DNA from: Pseudomonas umsongensis | GTDB taxonomy: Bacteria > Pseudomonadota > Gammaproteobacteria > Pseudomonadales > Pseudomonadaceae | Direction of reading: 5' to 3' | DNA length: 64,000 nucleotides | NCBI RefSeq assembly: GCF_002236105.1 | Contig: NZ_NIWU01000003.1 | Span: forward strand, 622,501 to 686,500 | Shown here: positions 54,693-63,855 of the stretch, in pieces | Layout: every line of letters starts with the position of its first letter | Position numbering within the stretch: position 1 is the first letter of the stretch | Position numbers and translations under genes: made by a program | The notes under the pieces: generated by a model | Databases searched by the model: none | What the model saw: only the letters and a program-made list of their open reading frames with translations | Told to the model about the DNA's origin: nothing

Positions 54693-55817
54693 ATGAGCCA
54701 GGTCGATTCAAGCGCAGGGGCCAATGATGTTCTGGTCAGCTTTCGTGGAGTGCAGAAGAGCTACGATGGCGAGAACCTGATCGTCAAGGACCTCAACCTG
54801 GACATTCGCAAAGGCGAATTCCTCACCTTGCTCGGCCCCTCAGGCTCCGGCAAAACCACCAGCCTGATGATGCTCGCCGGTTTCGAAACTCCGACAGCAG
54901 GTGAGATCCTGCTGGCCGGACGCGCCATCAACAACGTGCCGCCGCACAAGCGTGACATCGGCATGGTCTTCCAGAACTATGCGTTGTTCCCGCACATGAC
55001 GGTTGCCGAGAACCTGGCGTTCCCTCTGACTGTGCGCGGGCTGAACAAAAGCGACGTCAGCGATAAGGTCAAGAAAGTCCTGAGCATGGTGCAGCTCGAT
55101 GCCTTTGCCCAGCGTTATCCGGCACAACTGTCCGGTGGCCAGCAGCAGCGCGTGGCGCTGGCCCGCGCACTGGTGTTCGAGCCGCAACTGGTGCTGATGG
55201 ACGAACCCCTCGGCGCACTGGATAAACAGTTGCGCGAACACATGCAGATGGAAATCAAGCACCTGCACCAGCGTCTGGGTGTGACCGTGGTCTACGTGAC
55301 CCACGACCAGGGCGAAGCCCTGACCATGTCCGACCGTGTGGCCGTTTTCCATCAGGGCGAGATCCAGCAGATCGCGCCTCCACGTACGTTGTATGAAGAG
55401 CCGAAAAACACCTTCGTCGCCAACTTCATTGGCGAAAACAACCGTCTTAACGGCCGTCTGCACAGCCAGACCGGCGACCGTTGCGTGGTCGAACTGGGCC
55501 GTGGTGAAAAAGTTGAAGCCCTGGCGGTGAACGTCGGCAAGACCGGTGAACCGGTGACCTTGTCCATTCGCCCGGAACGCGTGAGTCTCAATGGCTCCAG
55601 CGAGTCTTGCATCAACCGCTTCTCGGGACGGGTAGCGGAATTCATCTATCTGGGCGACCACGTCCGGGTTCGCCTGGAGGTCTGTGGCAAGACCGACTTC
55701 TTCGTGAAACAACCGATTGCCGAGCTCGATCCTGCGCTCGCGGTCGGTGACGTGGTTCCGCTTGGCTGGCAGGTCGAACACGTTCGCGCGCTCGATCCCA
55801 TTCTAGAGGCGAACTGA
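54693..55817 (+). CDS. agtA: ABC transporter ATP-binding protein (5-aminovalerate/GABA importer)
   Basis: 374 residues from ATG 54693 (AAAGG upstream). Walker A LLGPSGSGKTTSLMML, signature LSGGQQQRVALARAL, Walker B LVLMDEPLGALD, H-loop VTHDQ. A C-terminal TOBE-like domain is typical of PotA/CysA-type ATPases. It energises the uptake complex with AgtBCD. It leads the operon agtABCD downstream of agtSR. Confidence 0.92.
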   Translation: MSQVDSSAGANDVLVSFRGVQKSYDGENLIVKDLNLDIRKGEFLTLLGPSGSGKTTSLMMLAGFETPTAGEILLAGRAINNVPPHKRDIGMVFQNYALFPHMTVAENLAFPLTVRGLNKSDVSDKVKKVLSMVQLDAFAQRYPAQLSGGQQQRVALARALVFEPQLVLMDEPLGALDKQLREHMQMEIKHLHQRLGVTVVYVTHDQGEALTMSDRVAVFHQGEIQQIAPPRTLYEEPKNTFVANFIGENNRLNGRLHSQTGDRCVVELGRGEKVEALAVNVGKTGEPVTLSIRPERVSLNGSSESCINRFSGRVAEFIYLGDHVRVRLEVCGKTDFFVKQPIAELDPALAVGDVVPLGWQVEHVRALDPILEAN

Positions 55818-55865
55818 TCGCCCCGGCTTCAACAACACAAACCCTGCACGTGGAGAGAACAATAA

Positions 55866-56909
55866 ATGTTGAGATCCCTGAAATTCACCGCTCTGGCACT
55901 GGGCATGATGGGGGCAGCAAGCGCAATGGCAGCTGGCCCGGACCTGACCGTGGTGTCCTTTGGCGGGGCGAACAAGGCGGCGCAGGTCAAAGCCTTCTAC
56001 GCACCGTGGGAAGCGGCAGGCAACGGCAAGATCGTGGCGGGCGAATACAACGGTGAGATGGCCAAGGTCAAGGCCATGGTCGACACCAAGAGCGTGTCCT
56101 GGGATCTGGTAGAAGTCGAATCACCAGAACTGTCCCGTGGTTGCGACGAAGACATGTTCGAGCAACTCGACCCGGCCCTGTTCGGCAAGACCGAGGACTA
56201 CGTCAAAGGCGCTATCCAGCCATGCGGCGTAGGCTTCTTCGTGTGGTCGACCGTGTTGGCCTACAACGCCGACAAGCTGAAAACCGCGCCGACCAGCTGG
56301 GCGGATTTCTGGGACACCAAGCAATTCCCAGGCAAGCGAGGCCTGCGTAAAGGCGCCAAGTACACCCTGGAGTTCGCACTGATGGCTGACGGCGTTGCGC
56401 CAAAAGACGTCTATAAAGTGCTGGCCGGTAAAGATGGACAGGATCGCGCGTTCAAGAAACTCGACGAACTCAAGCCCAACATCCAGTGGTGGGAAGCTGG
56501 CGCACAACCGCCGCAATACCTCGCTTCCGGTGACGTGGTCATGAGCTCGGCCTACAACGGCCGCATCGCCGCCGTGCAGAAAGAAAGCAACCTGAAAGTG
56601 GTGTGGAACGGCGGAATCTACGACTTCGACGCATGGGCCATTCCAAAAGGTCTGGATGCCAAGCGTGCAGAAGCGGCGAAGAAATTCATCGCCTTCTCGG
56701 TACAACCACAGCAGCAGAAGACCTACTCGGAAAACATCGCCTACGGCCCAGCCAATACCCAGGCCGTACCGTTGCTGGCCAAGGATGTCCTGAAGGACAT
56801 GCCGACCACCCCGGAAAACATCGCCAACCAGGTACAGATCGACGTCAGCTTCTGGGCTGACAACGGCGAGCAACTGGAACAGCGCTTCAATTCCTGGGCT
56901 GCGAAGTAA
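55866..56909 (+). CDS. agtB: Periplasmic substrate-binding protein AgtB
   Basis: 347 residues with a signal peptide (LALGMMGAASAMA). The PotD-like bilobed fold begins DLTVVSFGGANKAAQVKAFY. It delivers substrate to AgtCD. In P. aeruginosa the locus takes up 5-aminovalerate and GABA; polyamine specificity is the alternative reading of PotD-like proteins. An inverted repeat (56932-57014) separates it from agtC. Confidence 0.9.
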   Translation: MLRSLKFTALALGMMGAASAMAAGPDLTVVSFGGANKAAQVKAFYAPWEAAGNGKIVAGEYNGEMAKVKAMVDTKSVSWDLVEVESPELSRGCDEDMFEQLDPALFGKTEDYVKGAIQPCGVGFFVWSTVLAYNADKLKTAPTSWADFWDTKQFPGKRGLRKGAKYTLEFALMADGVAPKDVYKVLAGKDGQDRAFKKLDELKPNIQWWEAGAQPPQYLASGDVVMSSAYNGRIAAVQKESNLKVVWNGGIYDFDAWAIPKGLDAKRAEAAKKFIAFSVQPQQQKTYSENIAYGPANTQAVPLLAKDVLKDMPTTPENIANQVQIDVSFWADNGEQLEQRFNSWAAK

Positions 56910-56931
56910 GACCGCAGCGCGGGCTTATGCT

Positions 56932-57014
56932 GTAGGAGCTGCCGAAGGCTGCGATCTTTTGATCTTCAGCGGTCTCTAAGCCGCCAAAAGATCGCAGGCT
57001 GCGCCAGCTCCTAC
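56932..57014. repeat. Intergenic palindromic repeat (GTAGGAGCT family)
   Basis: Arms GTAGGAGCTGCCGAAGGCTG then CGATCTTTTG and the near-perfect inverse CAAAAGATCGCAGGCTGCG then CCAGCTCCTAC. It is a known type of Pseudomonas extragenic palindrome, here between agtB and agtC, where it could protect the abundant agtB mRNA 3' end. Confidence 0.8.
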
Positions 57015-57101
57015 AGGGGCCAGTGAATGGTTCAAGAACATTGATGTAATGCGGCATCGCGCTGTTTGATGCCGCCCATCCAAAGATTTCCGGAGTACGC
57101 C

Positions 57102-58349
57102 ATGGCTATCGCCGTTCCCGTGAACGCGGGCACTGACCCCACCTTGAAGCAGCGGCTCAAGCACGCCGAGCGGGTCAACCGCTGGAAGGCCCAGGCGTTG
57201 ATCGCGCCGCTGGTGCTGTTCCTGTTGCTGGTGTTCCTGGTGCCAATCGTGGCGCTGCTCTACAAAAGCGTGGGTAACCCGGAAGTGGTCGGTGGCATGC
57301 CGCGCACCGTGGCGGCCATCGCCAGTTGGGACGGCCGAGGCCTGCCTGCCGAACCGGTCTACAAGGCGGCCAGCGAAGACCTCGCCGAAGCGCGCAAGAA
57401 TCAGACCCTGGGCGATTTGTCCAAGCGCTTGAACATGGAGTTGGCCGGCTATCGTAGCCTGCTGACCAAAACCGCCCGCGCCTTGCCGTTCGCCGGTGAA
57501 CCGGCCTCTTATAAAGAAGCGCTGGAAGGTCTCGACGAGCGCTGGGGTGACCCGGCCTACTGGCAAGCCGTACGCCGCAATACCAGCAACATTACGCCGT
57601 ACTATCTGCTGGCCGCGGTCGATCACCGCATCGACGACCTCGGCGAAATCGCCCCGGCCACCCCGGACCAGGCGATCTACCTCGACATCTTTGCCCGAAC
57701 TTTCTGGATGGGCCTGATCATCACCGTGATCTGCCTGGTACTCGCGTATCCCCTGGCTTACCTGTTGGCGAACCTGCCATCGCGCCAGAGCAACCTGCTG
57801 ATGATTCTGGTGCTGCTACCGTTCTGGACCTCGATCCTGGTTCGGGTTGCCGCGTGGATCGTATTGCTGCAATCGGGTGGCTTGATCAACAGCGGCCTGA
57901 TGGCCATGGGCATCATTGATAAGCCGCTGGAGCTGGTGTTCAACCGCGTCGGTGTCTACATCTCGATGGTGCACATCCTGCTGCCGTTCATGATCCTGCC
58001 GATCTACAGCGTGATGAAAGGCATCTCGCCGACCTACATGCGTGCGGCGATTTCCCTGGGGTGCCATCCATTCGCCAGCTTCTGGCGGGTGTACTTCCCG
58101 CAAACCTATGCCGGTGTCGGCGCCGGTTGCCTGTTGGTGTTCATCCTCGCCATCGGCTACTACATCACCCCGGCGTTGCTGGGCAGCCCGAACGATCAGA
58201 TGGTCAGCTACTTCGTCGCCTTCTACACCAACACCAGCATCAACTGGGGCATGGCGACCGCACTCGGTGGCCTGTTGCTCCTGGCGACCGTGGTGCTTTA
58301 TCTGATTTACAGCTGGCTGGTGGGCGCCAGTCGCCTGCGCCTGAGCTAA
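57102..58349 (+). CDS. agtC: ABC transporter permease AgtC
   Basis: 415 residues from ATG 57102 (CGGAG seven bases upstream). An unusually long periplasmic segment of ~150 residues follows the first helix (LIAPLVLFLLLVFLVPIVAL). Binding-protein-dependent permease helices then follow, with an EAA-like loop near MRAAISLGCHPFASFWRVYF. It forms the membrane channel with AgtD, whose start is 12 bases on. Confidence 0.9.
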   Translation: MAIAVPVNAGTDPTLKQRLKHAERVNRWKAQALIAPLVLFLLLVFLVPIVALLYKSVGNPEVVGGMPRTVAAIASWDGRGLPAEPVYKAASEDLAEARKNQTLGDLSKRLNMELAGYRSLLTKTARALPFAGEPASYKEALEGLDERWGDPAYWQAVRRNTSNITPYYLLAAVDHRIDDLGEIAPATPDQAIYLDIFARTFWMGLIITVICLVLAYPLAYLLANLPSRQSNLLMILVLLPFWTSILVRVAAWIVLLQSGGLINSGLMAMGIIDKPLELVFNRVGVYISMVHILLPFMILPIYSVMKGISPTYMRAAISLGCHPFASFWRVYFPQTYAGVGAGCLLVFILAIGYYITPALLGSPNDQMVSYFVAFYTNTSINWGMATALGGLLLLATVVLYLIYSWLVGASRLRLS

Positions 58350-58361
58350 GGGGAGAATGAA

Positions 58362-59186
58362 ATGCTGAGTCCTTATATGTCGCCCATCGAGCGGGTGTGG
58401 TTCTACAGCTTGCGGATTCTCTGCGGCTTGATTCTGTTGTTCCTGATCCTGCCGGTGCTGGTGATCATCCCGCTGTCGTTCAACTCCGGCAGTTTCCTGG
58501 TGTACCCGCTGCAAGGCTTCTCGCTGCAGTGGTATCACGACTTTTTCGCCTCGGCGGAATGGATGCGCGCCCTGAAGAACAGCATCATCGTCGCGCCGGC
58601 CGCTACGGTGCTGGCCATGGTGTTCGGTACGCTGGCGGCCATCGGCCTGACCCGTGGCGACTTCCCCGGTAAACCGCTGGTGATGGCGCTGGTCATTTCG
58701 CCGATGGTGGTGCCCGTGGTGATCATTGGTGTGGCCAGCTATCTGTTCTTTGCGCCGTTGGGCCTGGGCAACAGCTTCTTTTCGCTGATTGTGGTGCATG
58801 CGGTGTTGGGCGTGCCGTTCGTGATCATCACCGTGTCGGCGACTTTGCAAGGGTTTAACCAGAACCTGGTGCGCGCGGCGGCCAGCCTCGGCGCTTCGCC
58901 GCTGACGGCGTTCCGTCGGGTGACTTTGCCGTTGATTGCGCCCGGGGTGATTTCCGGTGCTTTGTTTGCCTTCGCCACTTCCTTCGATGAGGTGGTGGTG
59001 ACGCTGTTCCTCGCCGGCCCCGAGCAAGCGACTTTGCCACGGCAGATGTTCAGCGGCATCCGCGAAAACCTCAGCCCGACCATCGCCGCCGCCGCGACGC
59101 TGCTGATCGCCTTCTCGGTGATCCTGCTCCTGACCCTGGAGTGGCTGCGTGGGCGCAGCGAGAAACTGCGTACTGCGCAGGTCTAA
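58362..59186 (+). CDS. agtD: ABC transporter permease AgtD
   Basis: 274 residues with six predicted helices (ILCGLILLFLILPVLVIIPL and others). The EAA loop AAASLGASPLTAFRRVTLPL is the contact site for the ATPase. It pairs with AgtC. The unit ends at a palindromic REP pair at 59206-59293. Confidence 0.92.
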   Translation: MLSPYMSPIERVWFYSLRILCGLILLFLILPVLVIIPLSFNSGSFLVYPLQGFSLQWYHDFFASAEWMRALKNSIIVAPAATVLAMVFGTLAAIGLTRGDFPGKPLVMALVISPMVVPVVIIGVASYLFFAPLGLGNSFFSLIVVHAVLGVPFVIITVSATLQGFNQNLVRAAASLGASPLTAFRRVTLPLIAPGVISGALFAFATSFDEVVVTLFLAGPEQATLPRQMFSGIRENLSPTIAAAATLLIAFSVILLLTLEWLRGRSEKLRTAQV

Positions 59187-59205
59187 AACTTCACACCGAT
59201 CCACT

Positions 59206-59293
59206 GTGGGAGCGAGCCTGCTCGCGAAAGCGGAGTGTCAGTCGACTCAAATGTCGAGCACTCAGCCGTCTTCGCGAGCAGGCTCGCTCCCAC
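59206..59293. repeat. REP-type inverted repeat pair
   Basis: Arms GTGGGAGCGAGCCTGCTCG then CGAA and the inverse TTCG then CGAGCAGGCTCGCTCCCAC, separated by about 40 bases. Located between agtD and the alcohol dehydrogenase. Confidence 0.9.
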
Positions 59294-59407
59294 CGTTGTT
59301 TTTGTGCTGATTCGCGAGCATGGTTCATTCACTACCTGAATATCAGCCAACCCTCAAACCCCAGCTACTCTTGTGCCCAGCTCCCACATCCATAAGAGGC
59401 TGCGCAC

Positions 59408-60556
59408 ATGAGTCTTTCCTCCTTCAAGATCGCCCACAAACTGATCACCGGCGCAGCGGCCATCGAGCAGTTGTCCGTCGAGCTGATGCGCCTGGACATC
59501 GACCACCCGCTGATCGTCACCGACGCTGCCTTGGTCAAGTCCGGCACGGTAGAGCTGGCGCTGGCCCAGCTTGGGGGGCGCACTTATGAGATTTTTGACC
59601 GGGTGTTGCCGGACCCGGAAATCGCCATCGTCGAAGACTGCATGCGCGTTTATCGCGATGGGGGGCATGACGGCTTGATTGGCCTGGGCGGTGGGAGTGC
59701 CATCGACATCGCTAAAAGCGTGGCGGTCTACGCCGGTTACCACGGCGCCCTCGAAGATTTGTTCGGGGTTGACCAGGTGCCACGCAAAGGCCCGCCACTG
59801 ATCGCCATCCCCACCACGGCCGGCACCGGTTCGGAAGTCACCAACGTGGCGATCCTTTCCGACAAGGTCGCGCAGTTGAAGAAAGGCATCGTCAGCGATT
59901 ACTTGTTGCCGGACGTGGCATTGGTAAGCCCGCAGATGACGCTGACTTGTCCGCGCGGGGTCACGGCGGCCAGCGGCGTCGATGCGCTGGTGCATGCCAT
60001 CGAATCCTATCTGTCGGTCAATGCCTCGCCGATTACCGACGCCCTGGCCATCGGCGCCATAAAACTGATCGCCAAGGCGCTGCCCAAGGTCTACGCCAAC
60101 CCGTCCAACCTGCAGGCCCGTGAAGACATGGCCACCGCGAGCCTGATGGCGGGCATGGCATTCGGTAATGCCGGGGTGGGTGCGGTGCATGCGCTGGCGT
60201 ATCCCTTGGGAGGGCGCTTCAATATCGCCCATGGCGTGAGCAATGCCTTGCTGCTGTCCCATGTCATGACCTGGAACAAGATGGCCTGCATTGAACGCAT
60301 GCAGGATATCGCCGAAGCCATGGGGGTGAGGACGGCTCATCTGAGCGCCAATGAAGCGGCCGACAAAGCTGTAGAGGCCATGACCGCGTTGTGCGCGGCG
60401 GTGGAAATCCCCCAAGGCCTGCGCAGTGTCGGGGTTCCCGAGGATGCGATTGCGGCGATGGCCGTGGAGGCAGCGGGGATCGAGCGCCTGATGCGCAACA
60501 ATCCGCGCCGGTTGAGTGCTGTCGATATCGAGAAAATCTACCGGGCGGCCTACTGA
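59408..60556 (+). CDS. Iron-containing (group III) alcohol dehydrogenase
   Basis: 382 residues. The nucleotide-binding GLGGGSAIDIAKSVAVY and the metal-ligand regions DALVHAIESYLS, VHALAYPLGGRF and AHGVSNALLLSHVM give the Asp/His set of the Fe-ADH family. It should reduce or oxidise small alcohols/aldehydes with NAD(P). The substrate cannot be told. The gene stands between agtD and rpe, which are adjacent in P. aeruginosa, and is flanked by REP repeats. Confidence 0.9.
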   Translation: MSLSSFKIAHKLITGAAAIEQLSVELMRLDIDHPLIVTDAALVKSGTVELALAQLGGRTYEIFDRVLPDPEIAIVEDCMRVYRDGGHDGLIGLGGGSAIDIAKSVAVYAGYHGALEDLFGVDQVPRKGPPLIAIPTTAGTGSEVTNVAILSDKVAQLKKGIVSDYLLPDVALVSPQMTLTCPRGVTAASGVDALVHAIESYLSVNASPITDALAIGAIKLIAKALPKVYANPSNLQAREDMATASLMAGMAFGNAGVGAVHALAYPLGGRFNIAHGVSNALLLSHVMTWNKMACIERMQDIAEAMGVRTAHLSANEAADKAVEAMTALCAAVEIPQGLRSVGVPEDAIAAMAVEAAGIERLMRNNPRRLSAVDIEKIYRAAY

Positions 60557-60636
60557 TCATCGCGCTTTCGGTGCGCGGGCCAAAGCATGAGGTATACAAT
60601 GCGCGCCATCGTGATTCTGCTCAGAAAAGGTGCGTC

Positions 60637-61311
60637 ATGCAGCCCTTCGTAATTGCTCCGTCGATTCTTTCCGCCGACTTCGCCCGCCTGGGCGAAGAAG
60701 TGGACAACGTCCTGGCCGCCGGCGCCGACTTCGTGCACTTCGATGTCATGGACAACCACTACGTGCCGAACCTGACCATCGGCCCGATGGTCTGCTCGGC
60801 GCTGCGCAAGTACGGCGTGACCGCGCCGATCGACGCGCACCTGATGGTCAGCCCGGTGGACCGCATCGTCGGTGACTTCATCGAAGCCGGCGCGACCTAC
60901 ATCACCTTCCACCCGGAGGCTACCCAGCACATCGACCGCTCCCTGCAACTGATCCGTGAGGGCGGTTGCAAGTCGGGCCTGGTGTTCAACCCGGCAACGC
61001 CGCTGGACGTGCTCAAGTACGTGATGGACAAGGTCGACATGATCCTGCTGATGAGCGTCAACCCGGGCTTTGGCGGGCAAAAGTTCATCCCTGGCACCCT
61101 CGACAAGCTGCGTGAGGCGCGGGCGCTGATCGACGCGTCGGGTCGTGACATTCGCCTGGAAATCGACGGTGGCGTCAACGTGAACAACATTCGTGAAATC
61201 GCTGCGGCAGGTGCTGATACCTTCGTTGCTGGTTCGGCGATCTTCAATGCACCGAACTACCAGGAAGTGATTGAAAAAATGCGTTCCGAACTGGCGCTGG
61301 CCCGCCCATGA
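60637..61311 (+). CDS. rpe: Ribulose-phosphate 3-epimerase
   Basis: 224 residues from ATG 60637. MQPFVIAPSILSADFARLGE is the family start; HFDVMDNHYVPNLTIGP and EIDGGVNVNN hold the metal-binding His/Asp residues. It interconverts ribulose-5-P and xylulose-5-P. A TATACAAT element at 60592 could be its -10 box. gph overlaps it by 4 bp, and trpE follows. Confidence 0.96.
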   Translation: MQPFVIAPSILSADFARLGEEVDNVLAAGADFVHFDVMDNHYVPNLTIGPMVCSALRKYGVTAPIDAHLMVSPVDRIVGDFIEAGATYITFHPEATQHIDRSLQLIREGGCKSGLVFNPATPLDVLKYVMDKVDMILLMSVNPGFGGQKFIPGTLDKLREARALIDASGRDIRLEIDGGVNVNNIREIAAAGADTFVAGSAIFNAPNYQEVIEKMRSELALARP

Positions 61312-62126
61312 GTGGCTTTGAGCAGCTGTTTCCCGGAACCCTGCCTCGACTGGTGATGTTCGACCTGGATGGCACCTTGGTCGACTCGGTCCCGGACCTG
61401 GCGGTGGCGGTGGACAAGATGCTGCTCAAGCTCGGTCGAGCACCGGCCGGTATCGAAGCGGTGCGTGAATGGGTGGGTAATGGCGCGCCGGTGCTGGTGC
61501 GCCGTGCCCTGGCCGGCGGTATCGACCACTCGAAGGTCGATGACGCCGAGGCTGACAGCGCGCTGGAGATTTTCATGCAGGCGTATGCCGATAGCCATGG
61601 GTTGACCGTGGTCTACCCCGGTGTGCGCGATACCCTTAAATGGCTGCAAAAGCAGGGCGTCGAGATGGCGCTGATTACCAACAAGCCGGAGCGCTTCGTC
61701 GCGCCGCTGCTGGATCAGATGAAAATCGGCCGATATTTCAAGTGGATCATTGGCGGCGACACCCTGCCACAGAAAAAACCCGACCCGGCTGCGCTGTTTT
61801 TCGTAATGAAGATGGCCAATATCCCGGCCTCGCAATCCTTGTTCGTCGGCGACTCGCGCAGTGATGTACAGGCGGCGAAAGCGGCGGGGGTCAAGTGCGT
61901 GGCCTTGAGCTACGGCTACAACCACGGCCGGCCGATTGCCGAAGAGTCACCGGCACTGGTGATCGACGACCTGCGCAAGCTAATTCGCGGTTGCCTGGAC
62001 CCGGCCGCTGAGATAACGTTGGCCGACGCTGTCCAACCCCCTTCTGGAAACGCCATCGTGGTGGTCACTCGCAAACTCTGGATGAAAGTCATCAAGGCCC
62101 TGGCCCGCTGGCGTTGGCGCGCCTGA
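61308..62126 (+). CDS. gph: Phosphoglycolate phosphatase
   Basis: 272 residues of the HAD superfamily: motif I MFDLDGTLVDSVPDLAVAVD, motif II TNKPE, motif III/IV QKKPDP and FVGDSRSDVQAA. It hydrolyses 2-phosphoglycolate formed from DNA repair. The C-terminal ~45 residues extend past the usual HAD fold. It overlaps rpe by 4 bp. Confidence 0.94.
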   Translation: MSGFEQLFPGTLPRLVMFDLDGTLVDSVPDLAVAVDKMLLKLGRAPAGIEAVREWVGNGAPVLVRRALAGGIDHSKVDDAEADSALEIFMQAYADSHGLTVVYPGVRDTLKWLQKQGVEMALITNKPERFVAPLLDQMKIGRYFKWIIGGDTLPQKKPDPAALFFVMKMANIPASQSLFVGDSRSDVQAAKAAGVKCVALSYGYNHGRPIAEESPALVIDDLRKLIRGCLDPAAEITLADAVQPPSGNAIVVVTRKLWMKVIKALARWRWRA

Positions 62127-62195
62127 CTGATCCTTGCCGGTTGTCCGGCGCGTTTGCATACCTGACTGTTTGATCCTCAAGCCACGAGGCACCTC

Positions 62196-63677
62196 ATGAT
62201 CCGCGAAGAATTCCTGCGTTTGGCCGCTGCCGGCTATAACCGCATCCCGCTTGCTTGCGAAACCCTGGCCGACTTCGATACGCCGCTATCGATCTACCTG
62301 AAACTGGCCGACGAGCCCAACTCCTATTTGCTGGAGTCCGTGCAGGGTGGCGAGAAGTGGGGTCGTTACTCGATCATCGGCCTGCCGTGCCGCACCGTGC
62401 TGCGGGTGCACGACCATCACGTCAGCGTGACCATCGACGGTGTCGAGACTGAAAGCCACGGTGTAGAAGACCCACTGGCCTTCGTCGAAACCTTCAAGGC
62501 CCGTTACAACGTGCCGACGATTGCCGGTTTGCCGCGCTTCAACGGCGGCCTGGTGGGCTACTTCGGTTATGACTGCGTGCGTTATGTGGAAAAGCGTCTG
62601 GGCAAATGCCCGAACCCGGACCCGTTGGGCGTGCCGGACATTCTGCTGATGGTGTCCGACGCGGTGGTGGTGTTCGATAACCTCGCCGGCAAGATGCATG
62701 CAATCGTCCTGGCCGATCCGGCCCAGGAAGACGCCTTCGAGCAAGGCCGCACGCGCCTGGAAGAGTTGCTGGAAAAACTCCGCCAGCCAATTACCCCGCG
62801 CCGTGGCCTGGACTTCAGCAAGCAGCAGTCAGCCGATCCGGTGTTCCGTTCCAGTTTCACCCAGAACGATTACGAAAAAGCCGTCGACACCATCAAGGAA
62901 TACATCCTGGCCGGTGACTGCATGCAGGTCGTGCCGTCCCAGCGCATGTCGATCGACTTCAAGGCAGCCCCCATCGATCTTTACCGAGCGCTGCGCTGCT
63001 TCAACCCGACGCCTTACATGTACTTCTTCAACTTCGGCGACTTCCATGTCGTCGGCAGTTCGCCAGAAGTGCTGGTGCGGGTCGAAGACAATCTGATCAC
63101 CGTGCGCCCGATCGCCGGCACCCGTCCACGCGGGGCCAACGAAGAGGCCGATGTGGCACTGGAAAAGGACCTGCTGTCGGACGACAAGGAAATTGCCGAG
63201 CACCTGATGCTGATCGACCTCGGTCGTAACGACACGGGTCGCGTATCGGAAATCGGTTCGGTGAAACTCACCGAGAAAATGGTCATCGAGCGTTACTCCA
63301 ACGTGATGCACATCGTGTCCAACGTCACCGGCCAACTGAAGGCCGGCCTGACGGCGATGGACGCACTGCGGGCGATTCTGCCGGCGGGCACCTTGTCTGG
63401 CGCACCGAAGATCCGTGCGATGGAAATCATCGACGAATTGGAACCGGTCAAGCGCGGTGTCTACGGCGGCGCCGTCGGCTACTTCGCCTGGAACGGCAAC
63501 ATGGACACCGCCATTGCGATCCGTACGGCGGTGATCAAGAACGGCGAGCTGCATGTGCAGGCCGGTGGCGGCATCGTTGCCGACTCGGTGCCGGCGCTGG
63601 AATGGGAAGAAACCCTGAATAAACGCCGCGCGATGTTCCGTGCAGTGGCCCTGGCGGAACAAACCCCGGACGCCTGA
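62196..63677 (+). CDS. trpE: Anthranilate synthase component I
   Basis: 493 residues. The tryptophan feedback site LLES is in NSYLLESVQGGEKWGRYS near residue 45. The chorismate-binding domain has GSSPEVLVRV, RPIAGTRPRGANEE and GTLSGAPKIRAMEIIDELE. With TrpG it makes anthranilate from chorismate. Only 69 bp separate it from gph, and I see no leader peptide rich in Trp codons there. Confidence 0.97.
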   Translation: MIREEFLRLAAAGYNRIPLACETLADFDTPLSIYLKLADEPNSYLLESVQGGEKWGRYSIIGLPCRTVLRVHDHHVSVTIDGVETESHGVEDPLAFVETFKARYNVPTIAGLPRFNGGLVGYFGYDCVRYVEKRLGKCPNPDPLGVPDILLMVSDAVVVFDNLAGKMHAIVLADPAQEDAFEQGRTRLEELLEKLRQPITPRRGLDFSKQQSADPVFRSSFTQNDYEKAVDTIKEYILAGDCMQVVPSQRMSIDFKAAPIDLYRALRCFNPTPYMYFFNFGDFHVVGSSPEVLVRVEDNLITVRPIAGTRPRGANEEADVALEKDLLSDDKEIAEHLMLIDLGRNDTGRVSEIGSVKLTEKMVIERYSNVMHIVSNVTGQLKAGLTAMDALRAILPAGTLSGAPKIRAMEIIDELEPVKRGVYGGAVGYFAWNGNMDTAIAIRTAVIKNGELHVQAGGGIVADSVPALEWEETLNKRRAMFRAVALAEQTPDA

Positions 63678-63693
63678 ATTCGCCACTAACAAT

Positions 63694-63781
63694 GTGGGAG
63701 CGAGCCTGCTCGCGAAGGAGCCGGCACAGCCAACTTTGATTTAGCCTGATCCACCGCTATCGCGAGCAGGCTCGCTCCCAC
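63694..63781. repeat. REP-type inverted repeat pair after trpE
   Basis: GTGGGAGCGAGCCTGCTCG then CGAA, about 45 bases later answered by the inverse CGCGAGCAGGCTCGCTCCCAC. Same family as the pairs at 33451 and 59206. Confidence 0.9.
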
Positions 63782-63800
63782 AATGGCTTCACCAGCATAA

Positions 63801-63836
63801 AAAAAACGCGGCGCCCGTAAAGGCGCCGCGTTTTTT
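63801..63836. terminator. Bidirectional terminator between trpE and the convergent OMP gene
   Basis: ACGCGGCGCC / GGCGCCGCGT stem with A6 before and T6 after, loop CGTAAA. It can serve trpE on the plus strand and the barrel gene on the reverse strand. Confidence 0.9.
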
Positions 63837-63855
63837 ATGTTGGCTGTTTGCTTGA

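Noticed and set aside
57816..59204. 462-codon reverse-strand frame
   Set aside because: Antisense to the agtC/agtD permeases; Gln/His/Arg-rich as expected for the shadow of membrane proteins.
62127..62195. trp leader peptide/attenuator before trpE
   Set aside because: The gap is only 69 bp, has no Trp-codon run and no terminator-like hairpin with T-run.
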